Source of the DNA: Isoetes taiwanensis
Taxonomy: Eukaryota; Streptophyta; Lycopodiopsida; Isoetales; Isoetaceae
DNA: 64,000 nucleotides
Direction of reading: 5' to 3'
NCBI GenBank assembly: GCA_021234155.1
Contig: JAJEKV010000210.1
Coordinates: 1,151,501 to 1,215,500, forward strand
Numbering within the stretch: the stretch's first letter is position 1; every line of letters begins with the position of its first letter. Shown in pieces: positions 12,379-22,639 of this stretch. The translations under genes and the position numbers were made by a program. The notes under the pieces are model-generated. The model searched no databases. It saw nothing but the letters and a program-made list of their open reading frames with translations, and was not told where the DNA came from.

Positions 12379-12495
12379 GGAAAAAACTACAAAATACCCT
12401 TATATTTTGACAAATTTTGCCACATACCCCTAACTTTTTATAAATTTAAGGAATGCTCTTGGTCAATGTACAATGTATTTTGTAGTTTTGAAAAA
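12379..12495. repeat. Small hairpin element, MITE-like
   Basis: AAAACTACAAAATAC near 12383 is matched in inverse orientation by GTATTTTGTAGTTTT near 12475-12489. The arms are about 15-18 bp around an AT-rich centre. The left end, starting GGAAAAAACTACAAAATACC, resembles Mutator-like terminal sequence in style. Too short and decayed to classify. Confidence 0.3.
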
Positions 12496-12719
12496 TGTTC
12501 AAATACTCGAAAGTTTTAGCTTAATTCTTCAAATGCGCTTATGGTTCATTTAAATTTCCAGAACACCATTGTGACCTATAACTGTGATGTTCCTTGCTCT
12601 AAAAATCGTTGTGGGCTCAAGATTTGTGGCAAGTAGATCTTGAATCCTTGTGGCGGAATCGCAATTCTGGAGATAGAGTATCATTGTGGCAAAACGAAAT
12701 TGGCTTGTGGCAGAATCAC

Positions 12720-13072
12720 AATTCTAGAGATGAATTTTGAATACTAAGAATCCTTGTGATCAAAATGGAATCTATCTGAATTGGAATTCCAGGCCTGCGC
12801 CATATCAGCAAAATCAAACTCCGGTTGAGGAATGGGAACGCTCCTTCGGTGCCTGTAACTTGCAAGAAGTCACAGGTACAGGCGATATTTGAGTGAGCAT
12901 AATGGGGATGCACCCTTAGATCTCCATTCTCTTGCATTGTCACTAGAACATTATCATCTTCATCTCTTGATAGGATCTTCCAGTCTTGTGATTCGTTTGA
13001 TGCATTGAAGGATGTACAGGACATTTTTATCATTCTTTGAAAAAACTTCAACGTGCTCCTGCGGCTATTCCT
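12720..13072 (-). pseudogene. HD-ZIP IV START-domain exon remnant
   Basis: On the minus strand, about 13053 to 12918 reads RMIKMSCTSFNASNESQDWK followed by SRDEDDNVLVTMQENGD. This resembles the stretch of HD-ZIP class IV homeodomain proteins at the end of the START region, where the family has RM--FC--VNAS---W--LS--EDD-VRVM-RK. HD-ZIP IV proteins are plant nuclear transcription factors for epidermal and surface-cell identity. No homeodomain or leucine zipper is seen nearby. The piece and about 150 bp downstream of it are duplicated, on the plus strand, at 50505-50800. Upstream, at about 13156, TATGCAG is followed by a GTAAGAA donor-like site. A remnant or unlinked exon rather than a working gene. 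Confidence 0.45.
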
Positions 13073-14008
13073 TGAAATTCTTATAAACGTGTAAATGATG
13101 CAAGGGACATATATATGTGAAACAATAGGCAAAAAACACATGAGATTCTTACCTGCATAAGACTGGACCAATCGTGGTAAATTTGGCAGCTGTTAAAAGT
13201 GGTGCTCTAGAGTTCTAAACAATCTATGTGCATCAAATGCCATTCCACTATTTATATAGCATCATAAGAGTCCCCTTCACTGCATTATTATTTGACTCCA
13301 TGTGTTCCAAAACTGTTACTTGTCACAAGAAAAAAGCTTTGACGTTTCAGAAATCGAAACAAACCTCTCAAAAGTTCTTTCGGAAATATTCCTTCAACTG
13401 CAAGACCAGATTGCGCTTCGGGCTTTACTGCATGCGCACTGCCTCCTCTGGCAGGGAGGAAATTCCCTGGCATAATATCCAACCACCTTTTCATTAGCAA
13501 ACAACTTCCAAAGACATTTAAAGTTCGCAAATAAAACCCAGGGATGAAGACTCAGACGATGATGTGGCTCTCCATTTTGCCGCCTTCATTCTCCATTCTG
13601 CCCCTCTTGAAATGAGGAAAATTACGTGGTCTACTTTTCTCGGTTAGTGAGTCAAGAAGATAAAAAAGCACAGTTAAAACTAATGAAAATGCTATCTCTC
13701 TATAAACAAAGTGCTAATCTGCCCTGAATTTTTATTCATGAATAATTTCATTACATTGTATTTTACATTGGTTGAAGAGACCATGATTGGTCGAGCTGGC
13801 ACAAATATTACATCATATTCGCATACAGACCACCTACTAGGAACAACGTGCAGAGCAAGGTCCGAGGTGTTCCAAGCCACGAGAGCAACTGAAAAGAATA
13901 TAAACCGATCATGTCCTTTCTGTTTGCGATCTATACTGGAAAATGCAAAATCAAGTTAATGCAAGTGATGCTACATACAATACAAATAAAAACACAACCA
14001 ATTCCAAG
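13073..14008. other. Intergenic DNA, no gene recognised
   Basis: Open frames on both strands (for example plus-strand 13228-13497) have no recognised motifs. Nothing stands out apart from moderate AT richness. Confidence 0.35.
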
Positions 14009-14009
14009 G

Positions 14010-14525
14010 GCCATTAATGAAGAAAGCAGGTTTGAGGCCTTTCTCGACTCGCGAGTCGAGAAAGACAGCTTAGAGTGAAAAATGCAAGTCTGAGGGCCGA
14101 GAAAGGCAGCTCAGAATGAAAAAAGCAGGCCTGAGGGCCTTTCTCGACTCAAGAGTCGAGAAAAGCAGCACACATTGAAAAATGCAGGTCTGAGGGCCTT
14201 TGTTGACTCGCGAGTTGAGAAATGTAGCTCAAAGCACGAACAAAAAAAAAGTTTTTTTTTCTTCCTTTCTTTTCAAGTAGAAAAAAATATTGTTGAGGGC
14301 CTTTCTCGACTCACGGGAAAGGCCCTCAAGGCCCATCTGAGGCCCTTTCTCAAAGTCGAGAAAAATAGCTCAAACCCCCAAAAAAAAAAAAAAAAAAATT
14401 TTGCCCCCTTTTTTTTAAGTAGAATTTTTTTTTTTTGAGGGCCTATCTCGACTCGCGTGTCAAAAAAGACCCTCAAGAAAGGCAACTCGTAGCGAAAAAC
14501 GCAAATCTGAGCTCAGAGTGAAAAA
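14010..14525. repeat. Array of imperfect repeats built on a TCGACT/AGTCGA palindrome
   Basis: About six units share GAGGGCCTTTCTCGACTC, a mirror AGTCGAGAAA, then AGCAG/CTCAGA and AAAAATGCAGGTCTG. The first core, 14039-14064, is a perfect 26-bp palindrome (CTTTCTCGACTCG and its complement). The second, near 14139-14164, has a two-base spacer. Later copies near 14195, 14295, 14345 and 14440 are progressively decayed. Spacing is irregular: about 100 bp, then 59 bp, then about 105 bp. A-rich and T-rich runs interrupt it near 14250-14275 and 14380-14440. A single related palindrome occurs again at about 45497. It does not encode a protein. Confidence 0.8.
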
Positions 14526-15205
14526 TGCTTATTTTTGCAGAGGTACCATTGGTTCACCAAACCTATTAAACCTATCTAAATCTATGCATTAAATCTATGA
14601 AAGCTATGCATTAAAACTATGTAAATCTATGTAATAAACCTATGAAAGCACATTGAAATGATTAAACCAATGTAAACCTATGAAATTCTATTAAACCTAT
14701 GCATTAAACCTATTAATATGTAAACCTTGTGCAACATTGTGTTAGGAACTATAGAGGACGATCATGTGCATCAAAGAGTACTTGTCCCCATTTTCTGTCT
14801 TAAACCTTCAAAATGGGTCAAATAAGGTTCAAAGTATATCATGATCTTTGAAAAGTTAATTTTTGGGTTGCCCCTAGGGGGGCAAACCCTCGTTTATGTG
14901 GGTATGTGGGCATATTCAAGTATATGCTGGCATATACCTAGCATATGCTGATGATTTGCTAAAACGGGTGCTTTTGTAAATGGTCGGTCATCCGGCCCCA
15001 TTATCGACTGCTACACAAGCGTTATCCATGGGACTTGGCTATGGCTTCGCACCTCGGATTACGCCCTCCCTTAGCGCCTTCGTCGGGGGTTCGGGCGAAG
15101 TTGAGCACATGTTTATCCCTTCCTTATACCCTCTAGGGCATAATCTCATCTCCCTTAACTCTTGACGATTTGGGAGATTTTTGAAACTGATTAGACTTTC
15201 TAACT
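14526..15205. other. AT-rich DNA with AAACCTATG-type repetition
   Basis: Between 14560 and 14725 the phrases TTAAACCTAT and AAATCTATG recur many times in a loose AT-rich array. From 14850 to 15170 the sequence contains repeated CATATGC/TATGCTGG phrases and a short plus-strand open frame with no recognised product. Confidence 0.4.
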
Positions 15206-15211
15206 TTGTAG

Positions 15212-15343
15212 CTTTGGATTAAGTGAAAGGCAGTGGCTTGAGGCACAGGTTGAAAATGCCAAGCAGCAGGCAATACTAACAGTTGCTAAATTACAAGCTT
15301 CCTTAGATCAATCTCATCTTCATGCTGATATTCATACTTTAAG
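15212..15343 (+). pseudogene. Single exon resembling augmin complex subunit 3 (HAUS3/AUG3)
   Basis: A 132-bp exon candidate lies between TTTGTAG and GTAAAA and encodes [19 protein letters not shown] followed by [20 protein letters not shown] and IHTLR. Plant AUG3 carries a very similar coiled-coil stretch ([18 protein letters not shown] then a D-HSLR segment). AUG3 is a subunit of the augmin complex that recruits gamma-tubulin to spindle and phragmoplast microtubules. Only this exon is visible; the next AUG3 exons do not follow. Instead KUP transporter sequence begins about 90 bp downstream on the same strand. I infer a captured or duplicated fragment. The assignment rests on remembered family sequence. 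Confidence 0.5.
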
Positions 15344-15430
15344 GTAAAAATGTATTAATAATGTTGATTTTGTTTCTGTAGTGTTTTAGATTAGTCTAAT
15401 CAGCTTTTTTCCATTGAAAACTGTTTGCAG

Positions 15431-16962
15431 GTGAAAGCATGCAGATATGATTTTTTACCTTCATTGGTATTGGCTTATGCTGGTCAAGCTTCCTACCTGC
15501 TGAAACATCCCGAGGATATATCTGATTCCAGACAATGTCATGTTTGTACTTTATAAACTTTGGGTACTAATTTGTTGCATTGCTTTTGAATCATTGTCAC
15601 ACTTTTCCTTTGGATATTCTCCCGTTCTTTTGTGTTGAAGCATTTGTATTTTTGCCCTTGCAATTTTCAAATTTGTTGCATCCACCTAGCTCTATAGAGA
15701 TTGAACTTGCATCAGCGCTTCGTTTTTCCTTCTAGGCCACATCAGTCTTCCACAGACATTAATGAAATATTTTGTTCTTTCTATGCTACATTTCCATTTT
15801 TGGTGCTTTTATTATCTAAATGCGATCATTCTTGCAGATTCCATTGTTTGGCCTATGTTCATAGTTACAGCAATGAGTGCAATTGTTGCTAGTCAAGCTA
15901 TGCTATCCGCGAGTTTTTCTGTCATAAAAATGGCCGAATCATTGGACTGCTTCCCTAAGTTAGAGTCAATATCGTGCATACTTCAAGGCGGTTTCCCTGG
16001 AAGGATTTATATTCCAGAAGTAAATTGGTTTATTATGATTGCTACTGTTGGCTTAACAGCACTCTTCAGAAATTCAACGGAGCTTGGTAGTGCATATGGT
16101 GAGAGACCACAGCTGGTCAGATCTTTGGTGTTGGGTGATTTGTCTTTGTCATGTTGTTTACACGACTCCTTTGTTTTCTCTATGCAGGCATTGCTGTGGT
16201 GACCAAAATGTTTGTAACGACATGTCTTCTAACCTTTATTATGCTTATGATTTGGCAAATTAACATGGTATTAGCACTGAGATTCTTCTTCCTCTTTGGA
16301 TCAGTCGAATTGGTGTATCTCTCATCAGTTTTTTATAAGATTAAGGATGGTGGTTGGGTGTCACTAGCCTTTGCTACATGCATGCTTACATGCATGTATA
16401 TGTGGCACTATGGAACCAAAATGAAATATGAGTACGAAGTTCGGCACAAGCTTTCAATGGATTGGTCAACTAAAGTTGGTCCTGATTTACGGATTGTTCG
16501 AGTTCCTGGATTGGTCCTTGTATATAATGGGCTAGTTCATGGAATTGCAGGCATTTTTGTCATTTTCCAGCAATTCACTCTATTACGGTACCTGCCTGTT
16601 GCAACAGTTCCACAAGTTGACATGTCAGATGGGAATACATTAGAGTCATTATTAACTCCATTGTTGGATGACGGGTTTGATAGAGATTTGGATGAGGAGA
16701 AGTGGATCGAAAAAAGCTACAGCAAAGCTAGCTATCCTGCTGGATTTACAGTATTGCATTGTTACAGAAATATGCTTCGGCTGGGATTGTCTATCTTTTA
16801 GGTTGTGGGGATGTGAGAACAACAAAAGACTCTTTCTTTTTGAAAAAACTTGTAATCAACTATCTTTATGCATTCCTTCGAATAAACTGCAAGCAGCGGA
16901 CAGAAACGCTGCACATCCCTCATTCACGGCTTCTACATGTTGGTATGACTTACTTCGTCTGA
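15431..16962 (+). pseudogene. KUP/HAK/KT potassium transporter, 5'-truncated and frame-disrupted
   Basis: Three exon blocks on the plus strand match plant KUP/HAK/KT potassium transporters, multi-pass membrane proteins that take up K+. Block A (about 15431-15540) reads LPSLVLAYAGQASYLLKHPE. Block B (15838-16098) reads IVWPMFIVTAMSAIVASQAM then YIPEVNWFIMIATVGLTALF and ends GSAY. Block C (16198 onward) resumes GIAVVTKMFVTT through WHYGTKMKYEYE and RVPGLVLVYN. The B-C intron (99 bp) is GT-AG and keeps frame. The N-terminal half (first membrane helices and GDLGTSPLY region) is absent. In block C a segment after GIAGIFVIF is missing, and the C-terminus (FLKKLVINYLYAFLR through IPHSRLLHVGMTYFV, stop 16960-16962) is in another frame, a shift near 16745-16765. 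The A-B junction lacks the usual residues between ISDS and WPMF. Probably a pseudogene. Confidence 0.75.
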
Positions 16963-17934
16963 ATTTGCAGTCTTTCATTTTAATCGGTATTGGCTGGCCG
17001 GACCATAGATTTCAGTTGGAAATGATGTTCTTAGGTGATGAAAGCATACTGGCAGTTAAACAAAAAAATAGATCCATTTTCCAGGGATAGGGTAAAAACT
17101 ACATGAAAGCAGTTGTATAAAGCTGGAGCAATGTTGGATCAGTACTTCTTTCGATCAGGGAATGCCATGTTATTTGTTGTGTTGATCATTATGAATCTAT
17201 CTTCATTTAAGAAATCATGAATGGATGGCTAGTCTTGGCCACTAGCAATGTACAATACTAAATTTTTTACCAGGACAAAGCATGCTAGACGTAGGGCATG
17301 GAGTGGATTTCAGATGATGCGCTTTCAAATTATAAATGTCAATACAAATTTTCTTCCAAGAGAAAGATGTGTACATTACCATTACAATTGTTACACAGGA
17401 TAAGTTGTTTTACAAGCCATAGTAATAGAGTTGTGTACTAATCTGAACTGGTCTGACAAGATACAAACAGAATTATGGCAAACCAACAAGTTGATAATCG
17501 AAGCATGCCATTGCTTTTGAAGGATGATGACATTATATAAAATTAATTAACAGCTTTTGATTTGAATGCACGTATCTGTTACACCTTTTCTTATAGAGAA
17601 TGTTCTACATTTCAGCATAGCTGCTTGTAATATTTTCATCAATCCATGGATATGCAGTTTTGCTAATAGAACATGGTCATTTGCTCCATTCAAGGGGAAG
17701 ACATTTAAAAAAGGAAAGGGAAGATCCATGCAAATTTGAACGTGGTAGAAATCATGTATTTGAAGAGTAGTTTCTGAAGCTCGTATTGGAAGCAATAATC
17801 TTGCCAAAGCATGTATTAATTCCTCGGACAGAGGTAAACAACTTGAAGATTCATTTTATTCTTCAGATAGAAATGCATTAAGGTTTTGGACACATGAGGA
17901 ATGGGCAATAATGGCATCCAGAGTATGAATTTTA
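16963..17934. other. 3' flank of the KUP remnant, no gene recognised
   Basis: AT-rich sequence with stops in all frames. A minus-strand open frame near 17547-17807 has no recognised motif. Confidence 0.35.
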
Positions 17935-17939
17935 CCAAC

Positions 17940-18690
17940 TCATAATTATCAATCTAACAACAACAAAGTTCCAGAAATGGAAGAGAATTGATGTGGCTCT
18001 TTTCATCAGGAATCCTAGCGAACCGTTAATACATTGTATGGCCTGGAATGTCTTTGCACTGAAAATCTATGCATGTATTTTAGGCGTGTTCAACCTATCT
18101 CAGGCCCTGGCTCACTGAGCAAGATAGATCTCGAATATACAAGTGAACCTCAACATTGCGTAACTGAACCCTCATAGTTATCAGTCTAAGGGTAAAAGCA
18201 TGTTAGGGTGTCCCTTAAAAAGTATTATTTAGTGACCAAAAAAGTACCTAAAAAGGTACCCAAGACTGGGTACTGGGTACCTGTGTAATATCTCAATAAA
18301 AGGTACATTTTAGAACTTTTATATATATTTTGCTCTCCGGTAGCATTATCTTTATCTTAGCTTTGACTATTAATGCGTCCTTGACTTTTATTTTGGACTT
18401 TTGTACTAGTTTTAATGAAAATAAAAATGAGAAAGTACCCAGTTCTGAAGTACCTAGTGTATGTACTTTTGCAGGTTCCAAAAGTGGTACACCCTAACAT
18501 GCTTTTACCCCTAACAACAACAAAGCTCCACAAATGGAAGAGAATTGTTGTGGCTCTTTCCACCAGGAGTCCTAGCAAACCGATAGTACACTGCCTACAG
18601 CTTCTTTTCAACATATATTTTAGGCTTGTTTGGCCTGATCTCAGGCTTAAGTGCGATAGATCTTGAACGTGTAAGTTAATGTAATATCAT
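17940..18690. repeat. Tandem segmental duplication (about 240 bp) split by a MITE
   Basis: The segment starting at about 17945 (TATCAATCTAACAACAAC, then GGAAGAGAATT, GTGGCTCTTT, ATTTTAGGC, GATAGATCT) recurs at about 18180-18690 with the same order of landmarks. The second copy is interrupted right after its first bases by the MITE at 18190-18510. The first copy therefore preserves the uninterrupted site. Confidence 0.85.
18190..18510. mobile_element. MITE with 23-bp terminal inverted repeats
   Basis: The ends are inverted repeats: GGGTAAAAGCATGTTAGGGT at the left and its complement at the right, about 23 bp matching. GTACC-rich subterminal sequence on both sides is also partly complementary. 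CTAA flanks the element at 18186-18189 and 18511-18514. The neighbouring duplicate at about 17949 holds the empty site with a single CTAA, so insertion with a 3-bp (TAA) or 4-bp (CTAA) duplication is shown directly. TAA plus G-rich ends would fit PIF/Harbinger (Tourist-like) elements; the family is inferred. There is no coding capacity in its 321 bp. Confidence 0.85.
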
Positions 18691-20640
18691 TGGACCATTT
18701 ACATCTTATGGTTCCATTGATATATTTAAAAATTTTTCTGCAAAAGTTTTGGATAATGAAGCACACTCCTCGTTTGCCCCAATCCAAAGTGGCTGCAAAT
18801 GTGACAATGCAGGTGTAATTGTTAACAAATCTTTGTGTACGAGTTCTGGAACAAAAGAAATAAAAGATTTGATTGGATAGCATATCGGTTCAATTCTCTA
18901 TGATACAAGCAATGTATCTAATTTTTTTTTCAGAAGGTTTATTATTCGGAATGTTTGAAATCTACAAACTTAGTGATATCAAGTACTCTATTGTCTTGAA
19001 GTAGCAATTTGAATTGATTCTCAAAACATGACTTTGAACTATGATTTAAGCCACTTCACCCTCCGGAGATGGAGGGCAACCCTCCGTGCGCAGCACCTTG
19101 TTTACCTTAGAATAAGAATTATATGCCTAGAAAATGTGCACCTATAATGGCAACATAATGTGTAATGTGTGAACATAGTAGCACACACATAAAAAGAGAA
19201 ATTGGGAACTTATAAATAAACGTCAAATTATAATCCTATATTAGCATTTATTTTATAATTGTTTTTTCAATGTATTTTTTTACCCCTCTTTTTTTCTATA
19301 CCCTGCCTTTTTTTTTCCGCTCATGCTTGAAATTTGAAATTTGGTACATACCTTTGAGCCGATGATCCATTGTTCCACTTGGAAAAGCTACTCTGTATTT
19401 GGGCAGAAGCTTTGGCAAAGCCTGATCTGCTTCTTGTTCCAGCAAATTTGCTTCTTATTTCTTCTTATTCTTGCCCCTCAGTTGTCTTAGACATGCATTC
19501 ATATATATCTCTCATGCTATATCGGAAGCTTGGAAACAGGGAAAAAAAATGGATTGAAAACCATGAAGGCAACTGATATGAAGGTAAATTAGCATCCTGG
19601 CTCCGTAAAAACCGGTTAGGAGCCACTCTGCCCCATCGTCCACTTATATCGTGCCATGTGGCACTTTTTGGCCCTGTTTCAAACCCAGGAAGCTCAAGAG
19701 ACTCTGCGTTCCGGCGATGCACTTCTGTAACCAAAATTTACCACAAATTTTATGCACTTCGAAGCTTTCTACTTGCATTCCAGGCGATTCCGATCTGCAG
19801 AGTGTCTCCTAACCGATTTCCACGTTACAAGAAAGGCGATCTACATGCCTTTCACGGCATAATCAAGCAGGGCTCTGGCGGCTTCGGCGTCGCCTGTTCC
19901 ATGCCGGAAAGGCATGTGAGAAAACCTGTTGACATGCGGGAAAGGCATGTAGATCATGCTTTCCGTATCGAAAAGGCGTGTGCGGATCGATGTACCTCGA
20001 ACTTGTTGATCCGCGGCTAACCGGGCTGGCTCAGCTCCACTGTTCGCTCGGACCGGCTCTAGGAAGCTGGCATCACAGGTGCAACAATGGCCAAATGCAT
20101 CCGGCCTTGGCACAACACAAATGTTTTCCGTTAGAACTGAGCAGGGCAATGGAGCTAATCAGAAGCATGAGTGTTGGAACAGTAAAAGTAGCAGAACCAT
20201 ATTGGAGATATTTCTGCTGCCGTAAATCCGAGCACGGTCTTCATCTGTTATCTATGGGCTTTTTAGTCCACTCTTGGCACCATGCAAATGCACAAGCGGC
20301 ATGAGCAGAGCTTCCGACCTCAAGGCACAAACGACATGAGGATGTAAATGGCTGAGGATGCATGAGGCCATTCCAAATGCACAAGATTGTTCTTCGATGC
20401 ACCAAATGCCGCTTCACCAAGGTTCCAAATGCACAAGAATGCCGCTTCGCCAAGATTCTGATGCAAATGCTGAGGATGTGTTTTCGACCTCAAGGTATAG
20501 GATTCTTGGAATGGCTGGCTATGGCAGCCAGCGGCCAGTCTATGCATACTCGAACCATTTAAATCTAGAGCTAAAACTTTTTTTTTTTTTTTTTTAGCAG
20601 GGTTGCCTAACCCCCTCTGCCCGATTTCCTGCATTCCTAG
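18691..20640. other. Intergenic DNA with internal short repeats
   Basis: Between 19830 and 19990 GAAAGGC(A/G)TGT recurs four times. Between 20285 and 20465 CCAAATGCACAAG and GCCGCTTC phrases recur. A T18 run at 20578-20595 may be the reverse of a retroposon poly(A) tail. Open frames exist on both strands (19658-20304) but show no known motif and are built from these repeats. Confidence 0.4.
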
Positions 20641-20646
20641 CTATGC

Positions 20647-20665
20647 CACGTGTCGTGCCACGTCA
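20647..20665 (+). promoter_or_regulatory. G-box / ABRE-like pair
   Basis: CACGTG at 20647-20652 (within GCCACGTGTC) is followed 11 bp later by CCACGTCA at 20658-20665. Paired ACGT-core elements of this kind bind plant bZIP and bHLH factors and are typical of ABA- or light-regulated promoters. They lie 51-69 bp upstream of the ATG at 20716. Function is inferred. Confidence 0.35.
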
Positions 20666-20715
20666 GCTATTTTTAATCTCAACCATTAGATTTCTTAATT
20701 TCGCATCGGACGGCC

Positions 20716-21425
20716 ATGAAAATTAGAAAGTCCTTGAAAATCACTTCTCCTCTTCTCCGACCATCCCGATTCCCTTCTCTGCTTCTGCTTGCTCCACTTT
20801 CTTCTAGGCCTTGTCGAATTCGATCAAGGTGGACAATTGCAGCATGCATTCATGAAATATGCAACTCAGGGTGCATTCCGATTTCCAGGTTTACCTCTAA
20901 GTCAGGCCTAAAACAGACCGTTTATATTAGAATTGCTGAGTTTCGCCATGTGGCTTTCAAAGCTTTAGTTATGCATGGTCTAAAGCTTTACGTAAGTATG
21001 GTCTTACTTGAAAGTCCACTGCGGCATCATGCAACCGGATGATATGTTCATCTTCTTATTAGCTTTTCTCTTCTATTATTTTTTCTGAGCTCTTTTGAAC
21101 TGTAATATGTGTTTGTGCTAGGTTTCAGGGATGAGTTTGATATCGGTAGCTAGGCATTTGGACATAAATCTTGATTGGAGCAGGCTATGGAAGCTTGAAA
21201 GTAAAGGTTAGTGATCTTTGTCGTTTTCCTAGCAGGGCTTGCTGTTTACTTTCTTTGGGTGACATATCTTAGTGGAGCCAAATTTATAAAAAGCCTCACT
21301 TCATATTGTTTCTCTGCTTACAATTCCAGCACCTATTGAATGGTTAACTCAAAGTAAGTCATTCATTTTACTTTTGAACTGTCTAAATTAATGAAGATGC
21401 TCATATTTCAGGTAAAGAGTTTCAA
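20716..21425 (+). CDS. Possible small-exon gene of unknown function, partial
   Basis: An ATG at 20716 opens a basic, Ser/Leu/Pro-rich frame (MKIRKSLKITSPLLRPSRF...), perhaps organelle-targeting in character, ending at 21042. Downstream, three short exon candidates join with consistent phase: 21129-21206 (MSLISVARHLDINLDWSRLW then KLESK), 21330-21353 (APIEWLTQ, only 24 bp) and 21412-21425 (SKEFQ). Each is bounded by AG and GT. The second intron is only 58 bp, at the lower limit for plants. I do not see how the first frame would join the second and I recognise no family. It could be a real gene, a captured fragment or chance. Confidence 0.25.
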
Positions 21426-21557
21426 GTAAGAGTTCTTGTAAAAAATAGATTGTTATACATGCTATTTATTTTTCTGCTTTGGATTTATTTTTACCTTTCC
21501 AGTCTTGGCATTATGTGCTATTGCAGAGAGCATTATTTCTTTAGATTTTACAACTCA

Positions 21558-22230
21558 CACTACAAGAGAATAAGCAATCTAAGTCACTAGTTTCATCATT
21601 TATTTGCTTAAAATTGGGCTTTTACATTTTTTAGATTTTGATACAATAAGTGACGGTAGCTGTTGATGAAATCGCATCATCTATATCGTCACTTGTAGCG
21701 TCACCAATAACAACAGTTGTAGTATCATATTTTATAGCATTATAGTGGAATAATAGTATCATCTGTAACATCATCTATAGCTGCAGTTATACTATCATGC
21801 ATTTTATCATTGTGATGCTATAATAGTGTTACCTATAAGATCATATGATTGCTATAATTAAATCATTCATAATGTCACCACGAGTGCTATAATAGTGTCA
21901 GCTATAATAGCACCTATATTGCTATAATTAAATGATTTATAATGTCAACATGAGCGTCATCCTTTGTACCATCCTTTCTAACATGATTAGTATCAGATAA
22001 TGCCACATATATTATCACTCGGAGGTTATGATTGTATCATTATTAATGTCAAAATATAATGTCACTTACTGTTACAAGTTAGACAAGTTAGACGTAATTA
22101 TATCAAATATAATTTCACATTTTCCACCGCCTATAATACCATATATAAAGTCAAAATTTTATCTTATCCTACACTTATAGTATCAATCCTAATATCATAA
22201 GTCACACATAATCGCCTCATTTTCATAATC
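21558..22230 (+). mobile_element. CACTA-like transposon end with subterminal repeats
   Basis: CACTACAAGAGAATAAG begins at 21558; CACTACAAGAAAA is the canonical CACTA (En/Spm) terminus. It is followed by more than 500 bp in which short motifs such as CTATAATAGTGTCA, GTCACC, CATCATCTATA and GCTATAATTAAAT recur in both orientations, as in CACTA subterminal regions. No matching right end (TTCTTGTAGTG) and no transposase were found, so this is a partial or decayed copy whose right limit is uncertain. Confidence 0.45.
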
Positions 22231-22385
22231 GTTGCATCTGAACCATTCATCCAAGAAATATTCCGGAAGATATACCATATCCTCAAAGCATAGCCATCTA
22301 CCCAAAAAGAAGATGGATCAAACCAGTTTTTTCACAGTCACCCTAAAGATTTTAGGAGCATTGTGATTTTAGGGGCATTGTACCA

Positions 22386-22442
22386 AGGTCACCGATGAAG
22401 TCAAACAAAGGAAAAGATAATAACAAAGGAAAAGATAATAAC
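22386..22442. repeat. 18-bp tandem duplication
   Basis: CAAAGGAAAAGATAATAA occurs twice in direct succession at about 22404 and 22422. Confidence 0.8.
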
Positions 22443-22639
22443 AGCACAAAATATTTGTAATATTTATATATCAGATGTGAGGGAGTGTGTCCCATTCCAT
22501 TACATAGGAGACATAACATTACATAAGCTCCTTGCAAGATTGAAAGTAGATGCTTCTAATAACAATATACTGCCATTGTGAGATGACTTCACCAGAATAA
22601 ATAATTAATGACGGTGTTGTACAATTAACAGTACGCTTA

